Positions 9,525 through 20,150 are shown, counted from the stretch's first letter. The stretch is 64,000 nt of DNA from Limnohabitans sp. DM1 (GCF_001269385.1 NZ_CXOO01000025.1:101-64100); one strand, 5' to 3'. Notes: generated by a model not told the origin, from the sequence alone. Numbers and translations are program-made.

Positions 9525-10361
9525 TCACCACCTGCCCGATGAGCCACCGCCGCCAAAACCACCACCGCCCCCCTTGAAGCCCCCGCCGGGGCCACCCCGT
9601 CCACCGAACCGGGCCCTGAGCAAGCCGGTGATGCCCAGCAAAGTGGTCACCATGGTGATGCCGCCAGCAATCAGGGCCATGGACAGCACGCCCAGCAAGA
9701 GCCAGCTGACGGTGCCCACGATGGCGGCGGTCATGATGGCCCCCGGAAATCGGCCCAGGACGGCACGCAGGACAAAGCCCAGGAGCGCGCCCGCCACAAT
9801 GATCCAGGTGATGTCGATGTAGGGGCTGGCGGATTGGCCTGCCGCTTTGGCGGGCAAGGGTTCACCGTCGATGACGCGCATCATGCGTTTCATGCCCGCA
9901 GAAATGCCGCCAGCAAAGTCCCCTTGGCGAAAGTTGGGGGTGATGATGTCTTCGATGATCCGTTTGGCGGTGGCGTCGTTCAAGGCGCCTTCGAGCCCAT
10001 AGCCCACCTCGATCCGCACGGTGCGGTCGTCTTTGGCAATGAGCAAAATCGCGCCATCGTCCACTTTTTGACGCCCCAGTTTCCATTGCTCCGCCACCCG
10101 CAGGGCATATTGCTCAATGGTTTCGGGTTGGGTGCTGGGCACCATCAACACCGCCAGTTGGCTGCCTTTGCGCTGCTCGAATGCCGCCAGGGCTTGTTCG
10201 ATCTGGGTTTTTTGCTCTTCGGTGAGGGTGTGGGTTTGGTCAATGACATGGCCCGTCAATGGCGGCACGGGCACCCATGTGGGCACTTGCGCATGTGCAG
10301 CAAAACCCAGCAGGGCGCAAAGCAGCAGTCCAAAGGCCACCATTGACCGCCACATGGTCAC
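9525..10361 (-). CDS. TPM-domain (YgcG-type) membrane protein
   Basis: 278 residues: a signal peptide (ends near AHAQ), then a TPM domain (about residues 35-160) beginning GHVIDQTHTLTEEQKTQIEQ and containing AEQWKLGRQKVDDGAILLIA. Two or three membrane segments follow (around 185-245), then a Gly-rich tail ending GGGGSSGRW. The gene starts inside the lemA stop: the GTG at 10361 overlaps the TGA, and an ATG lies two codons later. LemA and TPM genes are commonly paired; the membrane function is not established. The TPM fold has been linked to photosystem II assembly and to weak phosphatase activity in other organisms. Confidence 0.88.
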   Translation of the reverse strand: MTMWRSMVAFGLLLCALLGFAAHAQVPTWVPVPPLTGHVIDQTHTLTEEQKTQIEQALAAFEQRKGSQLAVLMVPSTQPETIEQYALRVAEQWKLGRQKVDDGAILLIAKDDRTVRIEVGYGLEGALNDATAKRIIEDIITPNFRQGDFAGGISAGMKRMMRVIDGEPLPAKAAGQSASPYIDITWIIVAGALLGFVLRAVLGRFPGAIMTAAIVGTVSWLLLGVLSMALIAGGITMVTTLLGITGLLRARFGGRGGPGGGFKGGGGGFGGGGSSGRW

Positions 10362-11002
10362 TGCACCGCGTTGGAGCTGGGGGCTTTGGGTGGTGTGGCG
10401 CCTGTGCCGAAGTTGACGGGAGGAGGAACAGCAATGGCTTTTTCATTGTCCACCGAAAAGTTGGGTTTTTCCTTGTAGCCCAACACCCAGGCGGTCAGGT
10501 TGGAAGGAAAGGTGTGCACCGTGACGTTGTATTCCTGAACGGCTTTGATATACCGATTGCGCGCCACGGCGATGCGGTTTTCGGTGCCTTCGAGTTGAGC
10601 TTGCAGGTCAATGAAACCCTGGTTGGCTCGCAAGGCAGGGTAGTTTTCTGACACCACCAGCAATCTGGACAAGGAGCTGGACAAGTCCTTTTGAGCTTGC
10701 TGGAATTTTTGAAAGGCTTGCGGGTCGTTCACCAGTTCGGGCGAGGCTTGTACGGCAGTGGCTTTGGCACGGGCCTCGACCACAGCTTGCAAGGTGCTTT
10801 GTTCAAAGTCGGCCTGGCCTTTGACCACATTGACCAAATTGGGAATCAGATCGGCCCGGCGCTGGTATTGGCTGAGCACTTCGGACCAGCTGGCTTTGAC
10901 TTGCTCGTTGTTGGTTTGGAATTGGTTGTAGCCGCAACCTGTCAAGCTCAAGGTGCTGAGCATCAGGAACACGGCGATCCAGCGTTGAAATGCTGACTTC
11001 AT
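10358..11002 (-). CDS. lemA: LemA family lipoprotein-like protein
   Basis: 214 residues. It starts with a hydrophobic segment ending LTGCGYN, a lipobox-like site (Cys near residue 23). The family core follows: QVKASWSEVLSQYQRRADLI and PNLVNVVKG, then a long alpha-helical stretch with SRLLVVSENYPALRANQGF. LemA proteins are long helical membrane- or periplasm-associated proteins of unknown biochemical role. The stop overlaps the start of the TPM gene by 4 bp, so the two form an operon. The tail is Pro/Ala-rich. Confidence 0.9.
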   Translation of the reverse strand: MKSAFQRWIAVFLMLSTLSLTGCGYNQFQTNNEQVKASWSEVLSQYQRRADLIPNLVNVVKGQADFEQSTLQAVVEARAKATAVQASPELVNDPQAFQKFQQAQKDLSSSLSRLLVVSENYPALRANQGFIDLQAQLEGTENRIAVARNRYIKAVQEYNVTVHTFPSNLTAWVLGYKEKPNFSVDNEKAIAVPPPVNFGTGATPPKAPSSNAVQ

Positions 11003-11154
11003 GACTCATCTCCATCGGGTTGTGGCAGTGTGTTGTGGGCGCAATAAGTCAGGGCAGCCTAATCAGGCGGGCTTTGCATGGCTGTGCGGTAGTTCACACG
11101 GTCAGTGATGGCGCAGTGAGTCGGTCCGCGGTATGCGCATGAGGCGGCTGGTCC

Positions 11155-11721
11155 TCATGGGGTGCGGGCCGGTTTCACCAACTCGATTTTGAAATCAGCC
11201 TCGTAAGGCGGCACATGGCATTCAAGGATGTCAGCCGGGGCAATGGCCAGGTGCACGCCCACCACATCGGCATGCACAGGCAGACTGGCTGTGCAACGGT
11301 CTGCCAGGCAGACCACCCGGATGGCGACGGGATTTTTCTTCAACAAGTAGGGCAAGACTTTCAGGATCGAGTGACCGGTATAAAACACGTCATCGACCAG
11401 CAGCAAGGTGTAGCCCTTCAGGTCCAGTGCTGCATGCTGCGCTTGTTCGGTCAGCAAGGTGTCCGGATGCAGCAAGGTCAAATCGTCGGCATAGCGCTTG
11501 ACCGACAGGTCCAGCCGCAGCGGGGGCTGCAGGCCGTGCGCGCTCACCATGCGCTGGGTCAGCAGATCGGCCAAGGGCGCGCCCCGGCGCAAGATCCCAA
11601 TCACGGCCACGGGCGAGTGGCCGGGCAGCAGCGCCATGGCCTGGCTGGCCATGCGGTCCAGCACGGCATTCAGCTCGGCGGTATTGAACAGGCAGGTGCG
11701 TGACTCGGCCGAGGTGGTCAT
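11155..11721 (-). CDS. Phosphoribosyltransferase, PyrR-like
   Basis: 188 residues with the type I PRTase signature LLLVDDVFYTGHSI (about residues 105-118), the PRPP-binding loop, and VAVIGILRRGAPLA near the N-terminus as in PyrR/Hpt enzymes. The overall length matches PyrR (about 170-180). It could be a uracil or hypoxanthine phosphoribosyltransferase, or the bifunctional pyr-operon regulator; the two cannot be separated here, and no pyr genes are adjacent. Its start overlaps the CapA-like stop (ATGA), so they are co-translated. Confidence 0.8.
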   Translation of the reverse strand: MTTSAESRTCLFNTAELNAVLDRMASQAMALLPGHSPVAVIGILRRGAPLADLLTQRMVSAHGLQPPLRLDLSVKRYADDLTLLHPDTLLTEQAQHAALDLKGYTLLLVDDVFYTGHSILKVLPYLLKKNPVAIRVVCLADRCTASLPVHADVVGVHLAIAPADILECHVPPYEADFKIELVKPARTP

Positions 11722-12860
11722 GGGCAGCTCATGTCATCGGCAAGGCCGGGGGGCCAGCTCAGTGTCCATACGCCTGGGGTCTGAACCTGCATCCTGGTTT
11801 TGAAAGCCGAAGACTTGTCGTTGAACAGCGTCCTGAATGCCTCTTCGTAGTTGTCGTCTGCGCGCACCAGGCGGAACTTTTTCAATTGCCAAGGGCACAT
11901 TTCCAGTCGCAAAAGCTCACCGGTGCGGTTCGAGATGTTTGCAAAGAACAGCGCCGCCATGCCCAAGTTGCCCGGCTCGTGCATGTCAATGCCTTCGTAG
12001 TCATTGATCAGGTCACCGCAGCCGTACAGGATGAGCTTGCCCTGGTAAATCTCGATGGGGCGCGGGTGGTGTGATGAATGACCGTGCACCAGGTCGGCCA
12101 CGTCCCAGTCGATAAGCCAGCGTGCAAATTGCTGTTGTTCTGCGCGTACGTCCCAGCCCCAGTTGCTGCCCCAGTGCAGTGAGACGATCACCCGGTCACC
12201 GGCTTGGCGGTATCGGGCCACGCTGTGTGCAAGCTGCAACGCACTGTGTTCGCTCAAGGTGTCCAGCAACTGAATGCCGGCCTGTTGGGGCGTCGCCCGC
12301 CATGGCTGGGGCACGCCGCTGTCGGTGGTGGCCCAGGCGAAGATCAGCCAGCGTTCGCCGGTAGGGGCATGCCACTCAGCCGGTATTTCGGCCGATGCCT
12401 GATCGATACCTGCACCCACAGTGCGCAGGCCCGCGCTGTGCAGCACGTTCAGCGTTTCGCGCAGGCCGTCGACGCCCCAGTCCATCACATGGTTATTGGC
12501 CAGGCTGCACACGTCGATGTTCGCAGTCTGGAGTGCATTCACATGCATCGGGTTCATGCGGTAGTGGATGCCTTTGGCGGGCCAGGGGTGGCCGTGTGTG
12601 GTGATGGTGGTTTCCAGATTCACCAGCCGCAGATCGACTTGACGTCGCACCATGGCGGCCAGTGCCTCTCCCCAGATGTGTTCGGGGGGAACGGGGTGAG
12701 GAATGCGGCCGTGGATTTTTTCAGCCAATTTCACATACTCGCGGGCGTCGCGTACCCAGCTTTCGTAAAGCTCGGGGCTGCATGGATGAGCCATGATCTG
12801 GTCGATGCCGCGCCCGGTCATCACATCACCAGCCAGGCACAGGGTGGTGTGCGTTTGCAT
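11718..12860 (-). CDS. CapA-like metallophosphatase-fold protein
   Basis: 380 residues, the PGA_cap family size. Metal-site motifs are visible: LAGDVMTGRGIDQI at the start, VCSLANNHVMDWGVDGL, VSLHWGSNWGW and LVHGHSSHHPRPIEIY. No membrane anchor or signal peptide is seen, so it is probably cytoplasmic, unlike the capsule-linked Bacillus CapA. Function is unproven; related proteins act on polyglutamate or are uncharacterised. It is followed by the overlapping PRTase, and the divergent hydrolase at 12978 shares the promoter region. Confidence 0.78.
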   Translation of the reverse strand: MQTHTTLCLAGDVMTGRGIDQIMAHPCSPELYESWVRDAREYVKLAEKIHGRIPHPVPPEHIWGEALAAMVRRQVDLRLVNLETTITTHGHPWPAKGIHYRMNPMHVNALQTANIDVCSLANNHVMDWGVDGLRETLNVLHSAGLRTVGAGIDQASAEIPAEWHAPTGERWLIFAWATTDSGVPQPWRATPQQAGIQLLDTLSEHSALQLAHSVARYRQAGDRVIVSLHWGSNWGWDVRAEQQQFARWLIDWDVADLVHGHSSHHPRPIEIYQGKLILYGCGDLINDYEGIDMHEPGNLGMAALFFANISNRTGELLRLEMCPWQLKKFRLVRADDNYEEAFRTLFNDKSSAFKTRMQVQTPGVWTLSWPPGLADDMSCP

Positions 12861-12977
12861 GCATCTGATTGTTTGCAGCCTGCGGCGACGGGTCTGTGTG
12901 CGTCAGCACAAACCCCATGCCCGTATTGCGGTCCAATCTTTGGCGACAGATGACCGTGTCATGTTGAAAGGCAGACC

Positions 12978-13631
12978 ATGAAAATCCTGTTGGAAGATCA
13001 GGTTCAGATCGAGATCAACGGCTTGATGCTGGAGGGTATTTTGGCCGTACCTCCCGATGCGAAAGGCTTGGTCTTGTTTGCCCATGGCAGTGGCAGCAGC
13101 CGCCACAGCCCGCGCAACAACTTTGTGGCACAGGTGCTTGGTGACCATGGGGTGGGGACCTTGCTGATGGACTTGCTCAGCCCCGAGGAAGATCAGGACC
13201 CTTCGGCCCGGTTTGACATTGCCTTGCTGACCGAGCGTCTGGTCGCCGCCACGCACTGGGTGCACCATCAACGACTGACAAAACATCTGTCCCTGGGTTA
13301 CTTTGGTGCCAGCACGGGCGCGGCAGCTGCCTTGCGTGCAGCCGCCCAATTGGGGGCTCAGGTGCATGCCGTGGTTTCACGCGGCGGACGGCCCGATCTG
13401 GCGGGGCCGAGCCTGTTGGCAAAAGTGACTTGCCCGACCTTGTTGCTGGTCGGAAGTCTTGACGAAGAGGTGTTGGCATTGAACCGCCAGGCGGCCCGGC
13501 AGATGCATGCCGATGTGCATTTGACCGTGGTGCCCGGAGCCACGCATTTGTTCGAGGAGCCAGGCACGCTCGAAGCTGTGGCGCGCCATGCGGCCCAATG
13601 GTTTGTGCAGCATCTGCCCGTCAAGCCCTGA
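12978..13631 (+). CDS. Dienelactone-hydrolase-like alpha/beta hydrolase
   Basis: 217 residues. LFAHGSGSSRHSPRNNFVA holds the oxyanion part. The nucleophile elbow is GYFGASTGAAAAL with Ser in GAST, an elbow form common in this small-hydrolase group, and VPGATHLFEEPGTL carries the catalytic His. AAAGG precedes ATG 12978 by about 9 bp. Such hydrolases are often found beside, or fused to, phosphoribosyltransferases, as here across a 117 bp divergent promoter. The substrate is unknown. The stop is only 5 bp from the end of the convergent groEL. Confidence 0.8.
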   Translation: MKILLEDQVQIEINGLMLEGILAVPPDAKGLVLFAHGSGSSRHSPRNNFVAQVLGDHGVGTLLMDLLSPEEDQDPSARFDIALLTERLVAATHWVHHQRLTKHLSLGYFGASTGAAAALRAAAQLGAQVHAVVSRGGRPDLAGPSLLAKVTCPTLLLVGSLDEEVLALNRQAARQMHADVHLTVVPGATHLFEEPGTLEAVARHAAQWFVQHLPVKP

Positions 13632-13636
13632 GGTCT

Positions 13637-15280
<1,644 letters not shown>

Positions 15281-15559
15281 GGTGCTTCCTTTGCGCAGAT
15301 GAATCGGGGATGTCCCATCACGCATGCTGAACAGAAAATGCCCGGTTTTCTGTGCGTTAGCGCAAAGAAACAGACACAGCGCAGCCGTGGCCTTCAAGTC
15401 GCCGTGGTGTGTGAATGAGGCAACAGACACCCACGCCAGCAGATACGACAGTGTGGATGGGGCTGTTGTTTGGAGACGGCCCTGTGTGCGATGGGGCATT
15501 CCTGCGCGCACCCTGTCATGCAGCGATCTTGCTGCGATTCATTGAATGGAGATCACACC
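15281..15559. promoter_or_regulatory. Divergent groEL / hsp20 control region
   Basis: 279 bp separate the two starts. A palindrome at 15332-15352 (CAGAAAA-7-TTTTCTG) lies 52-72 bp upstream of the groEL ATG. It is not the HrcA CIRCE sequence. No clean sigma-32 promoter (CTTGAAA-N12-16-CCCCATNT) was found by eye; CCCCAT appears on the minus strand twice but without a matching -35. Joint heat regulation of the two genes is therefore inferred from their products, not shown. Confidence 0.35.
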
Positions 15560-15994
15560 ATGAGCAACCTCGCACGATTCAACCCTTTCAGCGAACTGCG
15601 GGACCCTTTCAGCGACGATTTCTTCAAAGGCTTTGCCTTGCGTCCGGTTTACCGCATGCTGGAGGGCGAACCCCAAATGCGTCTGGATTTGACGGAAGAC
15701 GACAAGAACTTTTTTGTCAAAGTCGAAATTCCAGGTGTCAAGAAAGAAGACATCAAGGTGTCTGTGGAAGGCAACCAGGTGTCCCTGTGCGCCGAAGTCA
15801 AAAAGGAAACGGAAGAAAAAGAAGGCGCCAAAGTGATTCGCTCTGAGCGCTACTATGGCAGTGTGACGCGCAGTTTCACGCTCAATGAAAGCGTGGATCA
15901 GGCTGCATCCATTGCGAAATACGAAGACGGTGTTTTGCACCTGACGTTGCCCAAAAAACCCAGCGAGCAAAGTCATACCCTCAAAATTTCCTGA
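15560..15994 (+). CDS. Small heat-shock protein, Hsp20/IbpA family
   Basis: 144 residues. A short N-terminus is followed by an alpha-crystallin domain (about residues 40-135): FFVKVEIPGVKKEDIKVSVE and SVTRSFTLNESVD, then YEDGVLHLTLPKK with the family GVLHLTLPK motif. It should bind unfolding proteins as an oligomer, holding them for refolding by DnaK or GroEL. ATG 15560 has GGAG 8 bp upstream. It is divergent to groEL, with the CBS gene about 190 bp downstream. Class I/II distinction was not attempted. Confidence 0.93.
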   Translation: MSNLARFNPFSELRDPFSDDFFKGFALRPVYRMLEGEPQMRLDLTEDDKNFFVKVEIPGVKKEDIKVSVEGNQVSLCAEVKKETEEKEGAKVIRSERYYGSVTRSFTLNESVDQAASIAKYEDGVLHLTLPKKPSEQSHTLKIS

Positions 15995-16179
15995 TGAAGT
16001 GGCTTGGGTGCCGACCTCGTTTCAAGCGTGTCCGATGGGGTCGGTGACTCACTGATTCACTGATGGATGCACCCACCATGGACATGCTGGCTTGACTTCT
16101 GGCTGTCAGGGCGTCGGGCTCTTTTTCCGGCATGTCCATGTCGGGCGACAAGCAATTTCCACTTTTTGAAGGAGCCGTC

Positions 16180-16641
16180 ATGAGCAAACAATTGACAGCG
16201 GGCGAAATCTGCAAACGCAAAGTCTCAGTGGCTTACGAGAACACCAGTCTCGTGGCTGCAGCTCAACTCATGCGCGAAGAGCATGTCGGTGCCTTGGTGG
16301 TGGTAGCAGATCAAAACGGCCACCGCCTTGTGCGTGGGGTCGTCACTGATCGTGACATCGTGATGGCCGTTGTGGCCACAGGCCTGGACCCCGAGCCCTT
16401 GCTGTTGGAAGACATCATGTCCGATCGCCTAGTGACCGCCAAGGAAACCGACTCACTGCTTGACCTGATGCGGGTCATGCGTGAACACGGTGTGCGCCGT
16501 GTACCTGTGGTCGGTGAACAGTACGAATTGGTGGGCATCGTTACCATGGACGATGTGCTCAAAGTGTTGGCGCTGGAGCTGAACATGCTGGTGGGCACGA
16601 TTGACCGCAATATCAAACAAGAGCAAGTGCGCAGGCGGTGA
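16180..16641 (+). CDS. CBS-domain pair protein
   Basis: 153 residues made almost entirely of two CBS motifs: residues ~10-70 (LVRGVVTDRDIVMAVVATG) and ~75-135 (VPVVGEQYELVGIVTMDDVL). AAGGAG precedes ATG 16180, so this start was chosen over one 16 codons earlier. Stand-alone CBS pairs bind adenine nucleotides and sense energy or redox state. No catalytic domain is attached. Position after hsp20 suggests membership of a stress block; co-transcription is possible but untested. Confidence 0.88.
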   Translation: MSKQLTAGEICKRKVSVAYENTSLVAAAQLMREEHVGALVVVADQNGHRLVRGVVTDRDIVMAVVATGLDPEPLLLEDIMSDRLVTAKETDSLLDLMRVMREHGVRRVPVVGEQYELVGIVTMDDVLKVLALELNMLVGTIDRNIKQEQVRRR

Positions 16642-16648
16642 GCCTCTT

Positions 16649-16734
16649 CGTAGGTCGCAGCATCAGCTCAGACAATACCTGCTTCGGTGCAGGCAGCATT
16701 CGGGGCTGAAGCCACCGACCTGCGGGGGGCATGC
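16649..16734. repeat. Imperfect palindrome related to the GTAGGTCGG repeat family
   Basis: The left part begins CGTAGGTCGCAGCATCAGCTC. The right part ends with GAAGCCACCGACCTGCGG at 16717-16734, roughly the reverse complement. GCTTCGGTGCAGGC lies in the loop. It resembles the repeats at 37.25, 45.0, 56.56 and 61.85 kb but is the most degenerate copy. It lies between the convergent CBS and suhB genes. Confidence 0.55.
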
Positions 16735-16827
16735 TGGCGCCGCTTTCGGACTTTGCGAGGGCCAAATCAGCAGGGACAGCGCAATCCAAGTCGTGATGTT
16801 TGATGTTGTGCAGCGCCTGCGGCCGGA

Positions 16828-17787
16828 TCAAAACGGCGCGTCTTTGCGCTCGTCGCTGCCCTCGGCACTGTCACCGGAAACTGTGTCAGTGGCTTCGGCG
16901 TCCGGGTTGTGCGTGTCGCCTGTGCGCTCGCGGCTCAGGGCGTCCACGGCGGTGCGCACGTTGGCCTTGTCACCCGCGCTGGCAAATTTGCTGTACTTGC
17001 CCAAGATGGTGACCAGCTGGCCATAAATGCGGGGGGCGCCAGCCAGGCATTCTTTTTGTTCCAGAAAGTCGGACTCGCCCGTGAAGTTGCCAATCAGGCC
17101 ACCGGCTTCGGTGACCAACAGCGAGCCCGCAGCCACGTCCCAAGGAGACAAACCTGTTTCAAAGAAACCATCGGTAAATCCTGCGGCCACATAGGCCAGG
17201 TCGAGCGCGGCAGAGCCGGGGCGGCGCAGGCCGGCGGTGCGTTGCATCACGTCGCCCATCATGCGCAGGTACTGGTTGAAGTTGTCGCCCTTGCGGAAGG
17301 GAAAGCCGGTGGAGATGATGCATTCCTGCAGGCGGATGCGCTTGCTCACGCGCAGGCGGCGGTCGTTCATGAACGCACCACGGCCTTTGGTGGCGGTGAA
17401 CAAATCGTTGCGGGTGGGGTCGTAAATGACGGCTTGCTCGATCTTGCCGCGCACTTGCAGGGCAATGCTCACGCAGTAAACGGGGAAGCCGTGGATGAAG
17501 TTGGTCGTGCCGTCCAGGGGGTCGATGATCCAGATGTGGTCAGCGAGGGGGTTGCCGAATTCGCGGCCCGACTCTTCGGCCAGGATGCCGTGGTCGGGGT
17601 AGGCGGTCAGCAGGGTGTCGATGATGACTTTTTCGGCGGCGTGGTCGACTTCGGTGACGAAGTCATTGACCTGCTTTTGCGAGATGCGAACCGCTTCAAC
17701 GTCGAGCGCGGCGCGGTTGATGATGGCGCCAGCGGCGCGCGCAGCCTTGATGGCCACGTTGAGCATGGGGTGGAGATTGGACGACAT
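16828..17787 (-). CDS. suhB: Inositol-1-monophosphatase family protein SuhB
   Basis: 319 residues from ATG 17787; the start matches the SuhB form [15 protein letters not shown]. Metal-binding motifs are complete: GILAEESG (Glu), [16 protein letters not shown] (Asp-x-Leu-Asp-Gly-Thr) and [17 protein letters not shown]. In E. coli SuhB is both a phosphatase and a partner of rRNA antitermination. This copy has about 50 extra residues at the C-terminus, acidic and charged ([16 protein letters not shown]), making it longer than the usual ~267. Confidence in family is high; the tail is of unknown use. Confidence 0.92.
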   Translation of the reverse strand: MSSNLHPMLNVAIKAARAAGAIINRAALDVEAVRISQKQVNDFVTEVDHAAEKVIIDTLLTAYPDHGILAEESGREFGNPLADHIWIIDPLDGTTNFIHGFPVYCVSIALQVRGKIEQAVIYDPTRNDLFTATKGRGAFMNDRRLRVSKRIRLQECIISTGFPFRKGDNFNQYLRMMGDVMQRTAGLRRPGSAALDLAYVAAGFTDGFFETGLSPWDVAAGSLLVTEAGGLIGNFTGESDFLEQKECLAGAPRIYGQLVTILGKYSKFASAGDKANVRTAVDALSRERTGDTHNPDAEATDTVSGDSAEGSDERKDAPF

Positions 17788-17880
17788 GAATTGTGTGAAG
17801 AACGGGTGTAACGCACGCACGATCGCGGCGACAGGGGGTGCATTTTCTCATGAAAAGCCCAGCAAGCCGTCGCTGGCGCG

Positions 17881-18193
17881 TCATAAGCATTGACGTTCAC
17901 GCAGCCACTCAGGCGAACGGCGGGTGTCCAGCACGGCCGATACAGTGGCTTTTTTGCCTTCGAGCAAATAGTAAATGGCAAAGGGGAAAGCGGCTTCCCA
18001 AGCTTCGAAACGCGCCGCTTGGTTGAACTTTGATATGAACACCGGCACTGATTTGCAAGGCGTCAATGTCGGCTTACAAACTGTTTAAAAAGTAAGCACC
18101 TATGCCAGCCTGCTGGTGTTCGTAAAACCAATAAGCCGCCAGCAAGTCGTCTTGTGCCGCCTGCGTGATCTCAATAGATTCGCAGCCATTCAT
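17881..18193 (-). pseudogene. Decayed RelE/ParE-type toxin gene
   Basis: ATG 18193 opens a frame of 39 codons (MNGCESIEITQAAQDDLLAA, then YWFYEHQQAGIGAYF), the N-terminal helices of a RelE/ParE toxin, ending at TAA 18074-18076. The same frame continues in register with ADIDALQISAGVH. A shift then moves the reading to another frame, where FPFAIYYLLEGKKATVSAVL and DTRRSPEWLRERQ give the usual C-terminal strands. One nonsense codon and one frameshift (roughly 18000-18050) therefore inactivate the gene. Its antitoxin partner lies 13 bp upstream. Intact members cleave mRNA or poison gyrase; this copy should make no toxin. Confidence 0.72.
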
Positions 18194-18205
18194 GGCTTGC
18201 CTGGC

Positions 18206-18436
18206 TCAGTGGCTTGGGGTTGGGCGGGTCAGGGTGCGCAAGCGCTCTTTGGCTTGATCCCAAGGCAGGCAGTTTTCCCGGCCTGACTTCAGGCGTTCCA
18301 ATCGTGCGGCAAGCACCTGTTGGTGCCAGGGGGGGGGCAGGTCTTCGGATGGGTTTTGAGACAAGGACTGCCACAAAATTTCCATGGCCAGCAAGCTTTC
18401 CGCTTTGGGCAAGTCTTTCAGGTGGTCAAATTTCAT
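18206..18436 (-). CDS. Addiction-module antitoxin (Unstab_antitox type)
   Basis: 76 residues starting MKFDHLKDLPKAESLLAMEI, followed by LWQSLSQNPSEDLPPPWHQQ. The pattern of a short helix, an LWxSL box, then P-W-H-Q-x-x-L-x-x-R-L-E is the signature of the putative addiction module component family. The frame is complete, with AGGA about 6 bp before ATG 18436, so the antitoxin appears intact while its toxin partner is broken. It may survive as a remnant or as an anti-addiction protein against related toxins. Confidence 0.75.
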   Translation of the reverse strand: MKFDHLKDLPKAESLLAMEILWQSLSQNPSEDLPPPWHQQVLAARLERLKSGRENCLPWDQAKERLRTLTRPTPSH

Positions 18437-18534
18437 GGGTTTTCCTGCAAGTCTGTTCGATCAGATCAGTTTAGCAAAACCAAGCTTGAAGGGCTGCACC
18501 AGGCTCAGCGTATGGGAGCGTGGACAATCGGGGC

Positions 18535-19266
18535 ATGCAAACGCGATTCATCTTGATAGAAACCAGCCATGCCGGCAACGTGGGCGCTGCCGCCCGGGCC
18601 CTGAAAGTCATGGGCTTTGACGATTTGGTGCTGGTGGCGCCGCGCTGGCCCAATGTGCTGCGCAAAGAGGAAACCATCCAGCGCGCCAGCGGGGCCAACG
18701 ATGTGCTGACCAAGGCCCGCGTGGTGGGCACACTCGACGAGGCTTTGGATGGCGTGACCCACCTGTGTGCCACGGCCATGACCCCGCGCGACTTTGGCCC
18801 GCCCACGCGCTCGCCGCGTGAGCATTTTGCCGAGCTGACCCGGCCCGGTGCGCCCGAGCAATGCGTGGCCTTCTTGTTCGGCTCCGAGCGCTTTGGCATG
18901 AAAAACGAGGACGTTTACCGCTGCCATGTGGCGCTGTCGATCCCAACCAATCCCCAGTTCGGCTCGCTCAACTTGGGCTCGGCCATTCAGGTGATTGCTT
19001 ATGACTGGCGGGTCGCTTTGGGTGGCTTTCCTGTGCAGGACGCGGTATCGCCCGCTGACAAGGCCGATGCACAGCAGGTGGCGGGCATGCTTGGCCACTG
19101 GGAGCAGGCGCTGACCGACATCGGCTTTCTGGACCCGGCCGCGCCCAAAAAGTTGATGCCGCGCCTGAACCAGTTGTTCAACCGGGCCGACTTGAGCCCG
19201 GAAGAAATCCACATCCTGCGCGGGGTGGCCAAGGCCATGATCCAAAACGCCATCGCCAAGCGATAG
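18535..19266 (+). CDS. trmJ: tRNA (cytidine/uridine-2'-O-)-methyltransferase TrmJ
   Basis: 243 residues of the SpoU/TrmH SPOUT superfamily. Motif 1 is [20 protein letters not shown], motif 2 is [17 protein letters not shown], and motif 3 is [21 protein letters not shown], which binds S-adenosylmethionine in the trefoil knot. TrmJ methylates the 2'-OH of residue 32 of several tRNAs. The start is ATG 18535. It ends 11 bp before cysE, with which it is likely co-transcribed. The C-terminal helical part after [19 protein letters not shown] is family-typical. Confidence 0.93.
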   Translation: MQTRFILIETSHAGNVGAAARALKVMGFDDLVLVAPRWPNVLRKEETIQRASGANDVLTKARVVGTLDEALDGVTHLCATAMTPRDFGPPTRSPREHFAELTRPGAPEQCVAFLFGSERFGMKNEDVYRCHVALSIPTNPQFGSLNLGSAIQVIAYDWRVALGGFPVQDAVSPADKADAQQVAGMLGHWEQALTDIGFLDPAAPKKLMPRLNQLFNRADLSPEEIHILRGVAKAMIQNAIAKR

Positions 19267-19277
19267 ACTCAAAGCCT

Positions 19278-20045
19278 ATGTTTTCTCGCCTTCGCTCCGA
19301 CATCCAATGCATCCTTGACCGGGACCCCGCAGCGCGCACCGCCTGGGAGGTGCTGACCTGTTACCCGGGGCTGCATGCCTTGGTGCTGCACCGCCGGGCG
19401 CACTGGTGCTGGAACCATGGCTTCAAGTGGCTGGGGCGCTTCATTTCGCATGTGTCGCGCTGGCTCACGGGCATCGAGATCCATCCCGGTGCGCAGATTG
19501 GCGAGCGGGTGTTTTTTGACCATGGCATGGGCATCGTGATTGGCGAGACGGCCCAAATTGGCGAGGGCTGCACCATCTACCACGGCGTCACTTTGGGCGG
19601 TACATCGCTGTACAAAGGGGCCAAGCGCCACCCCACGTTGGGCCGCGATGTGGTGATCGGGGCGGGGGCCAAGGTGCTGGGCGGTTTTGAGGTGGGCGAT
19701 GGTGCCAAGGTGGGCTCGAACGCGGTGGTGACCAAACCGGTGCCCGCCGGGGCCACGGCGGTGGGCAACCCGGCCCGCATCATCCAGGCCGAGCAAGACG
19801 CCAAGCGCGAAGAAGTGGCTTCCAAAATGGGTTTCTCGGCCTATGGCGTGACGCAAAACGACGACCCGCTGAGCCAGGCCTTGCGCGGTTTGATCGACAA
19901 CGCGGCCGGACAAGAGCATCAAATTACCATGCTCTGGAAAGCGATAGAGCAGTTGGGTGCGCACCAGCAGATGCACGTGCCCCGCGATGCCGCCACCTGC
20001 GAAACCTTCGAGGCCGACAAGTTCAACCAGCTGGTGGGTAAGTAG
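19278..20045 (+). CDS. cysE: Serine O-acetyltransferase CysE
   Basis: 255 residues. An N-terminal helical half ([20 protein letters not shown]) is followed by a left-handed beta-helix from about residue 65: [20 protein letters not shown], then [20 protein letters not shown]. The DHG and H in YHGVTLGG are the active-site residues. It makes O-acetylserine from serine and acetyl-CoA, the first step to cysteine. Close behind trmJ. The C-terminal extension beyond the beta-helix (about 60 residues) is longer than in E. coli and is of the SAT type found in related betaproteobacteria. Confidence 0.94.
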   Translation: MFSRLRSDIQCILDRDPAARTAWEVLTCYPGLHALVLHRRAHWCWNHGFKWLGRFISHVSRWLTGIEIHPGAQIGERVFFDHGMGIVIGETAQIGEGCTIYHGVTLGGTSLYKGAKRHPTLGRDVVIGAGAKVLGGFEVGDGAKVGSNAVVTKPVPAGATAVGNPARIIQAEQDAKREEVASKMGFSAYGVTQNDDPLSQALRGLIDNAAGQEHQITMLWKAIEQLGAHQQMHVPRDAATCETFEADKFNQLVGK

Positions 20046-20123
20046 GCTCGGCGGGAAAGAATTTTCCGCGTCAATGCGACGCTTTCCTTCGTCATTTCGT
20101 GCTTTTTCCCGTCATTTCTTCCT

Positions 20124-20150
20124 GTCATTGCGAGCGAAGCGTGGCAATCC
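20124..20150. repeat. Dispersed repeat (GTCATTGCGAGCGAAGC type)
   Basis: The sequence GTCATTGCGAGCGAAGCG with GTGGCAATCC following occurs once here, in the 187 bp between the convergent cysE and dnaG. ATTGC and GCAAT form the two ends of a short imperfect palindrome. The same motif is a widely distributed intergenic repeat in many bacterial genomes (general knowledge); no second copy was seen in this window. Confidence 0.6.

Noticed and set aside
15332..15352. Palindrome near groEL considered as CIRCE
   Set aside because: Sequence CAGAAAA-7-TTTTCTG does not match TTAGCACTC-N9-GAGTGCTAA.
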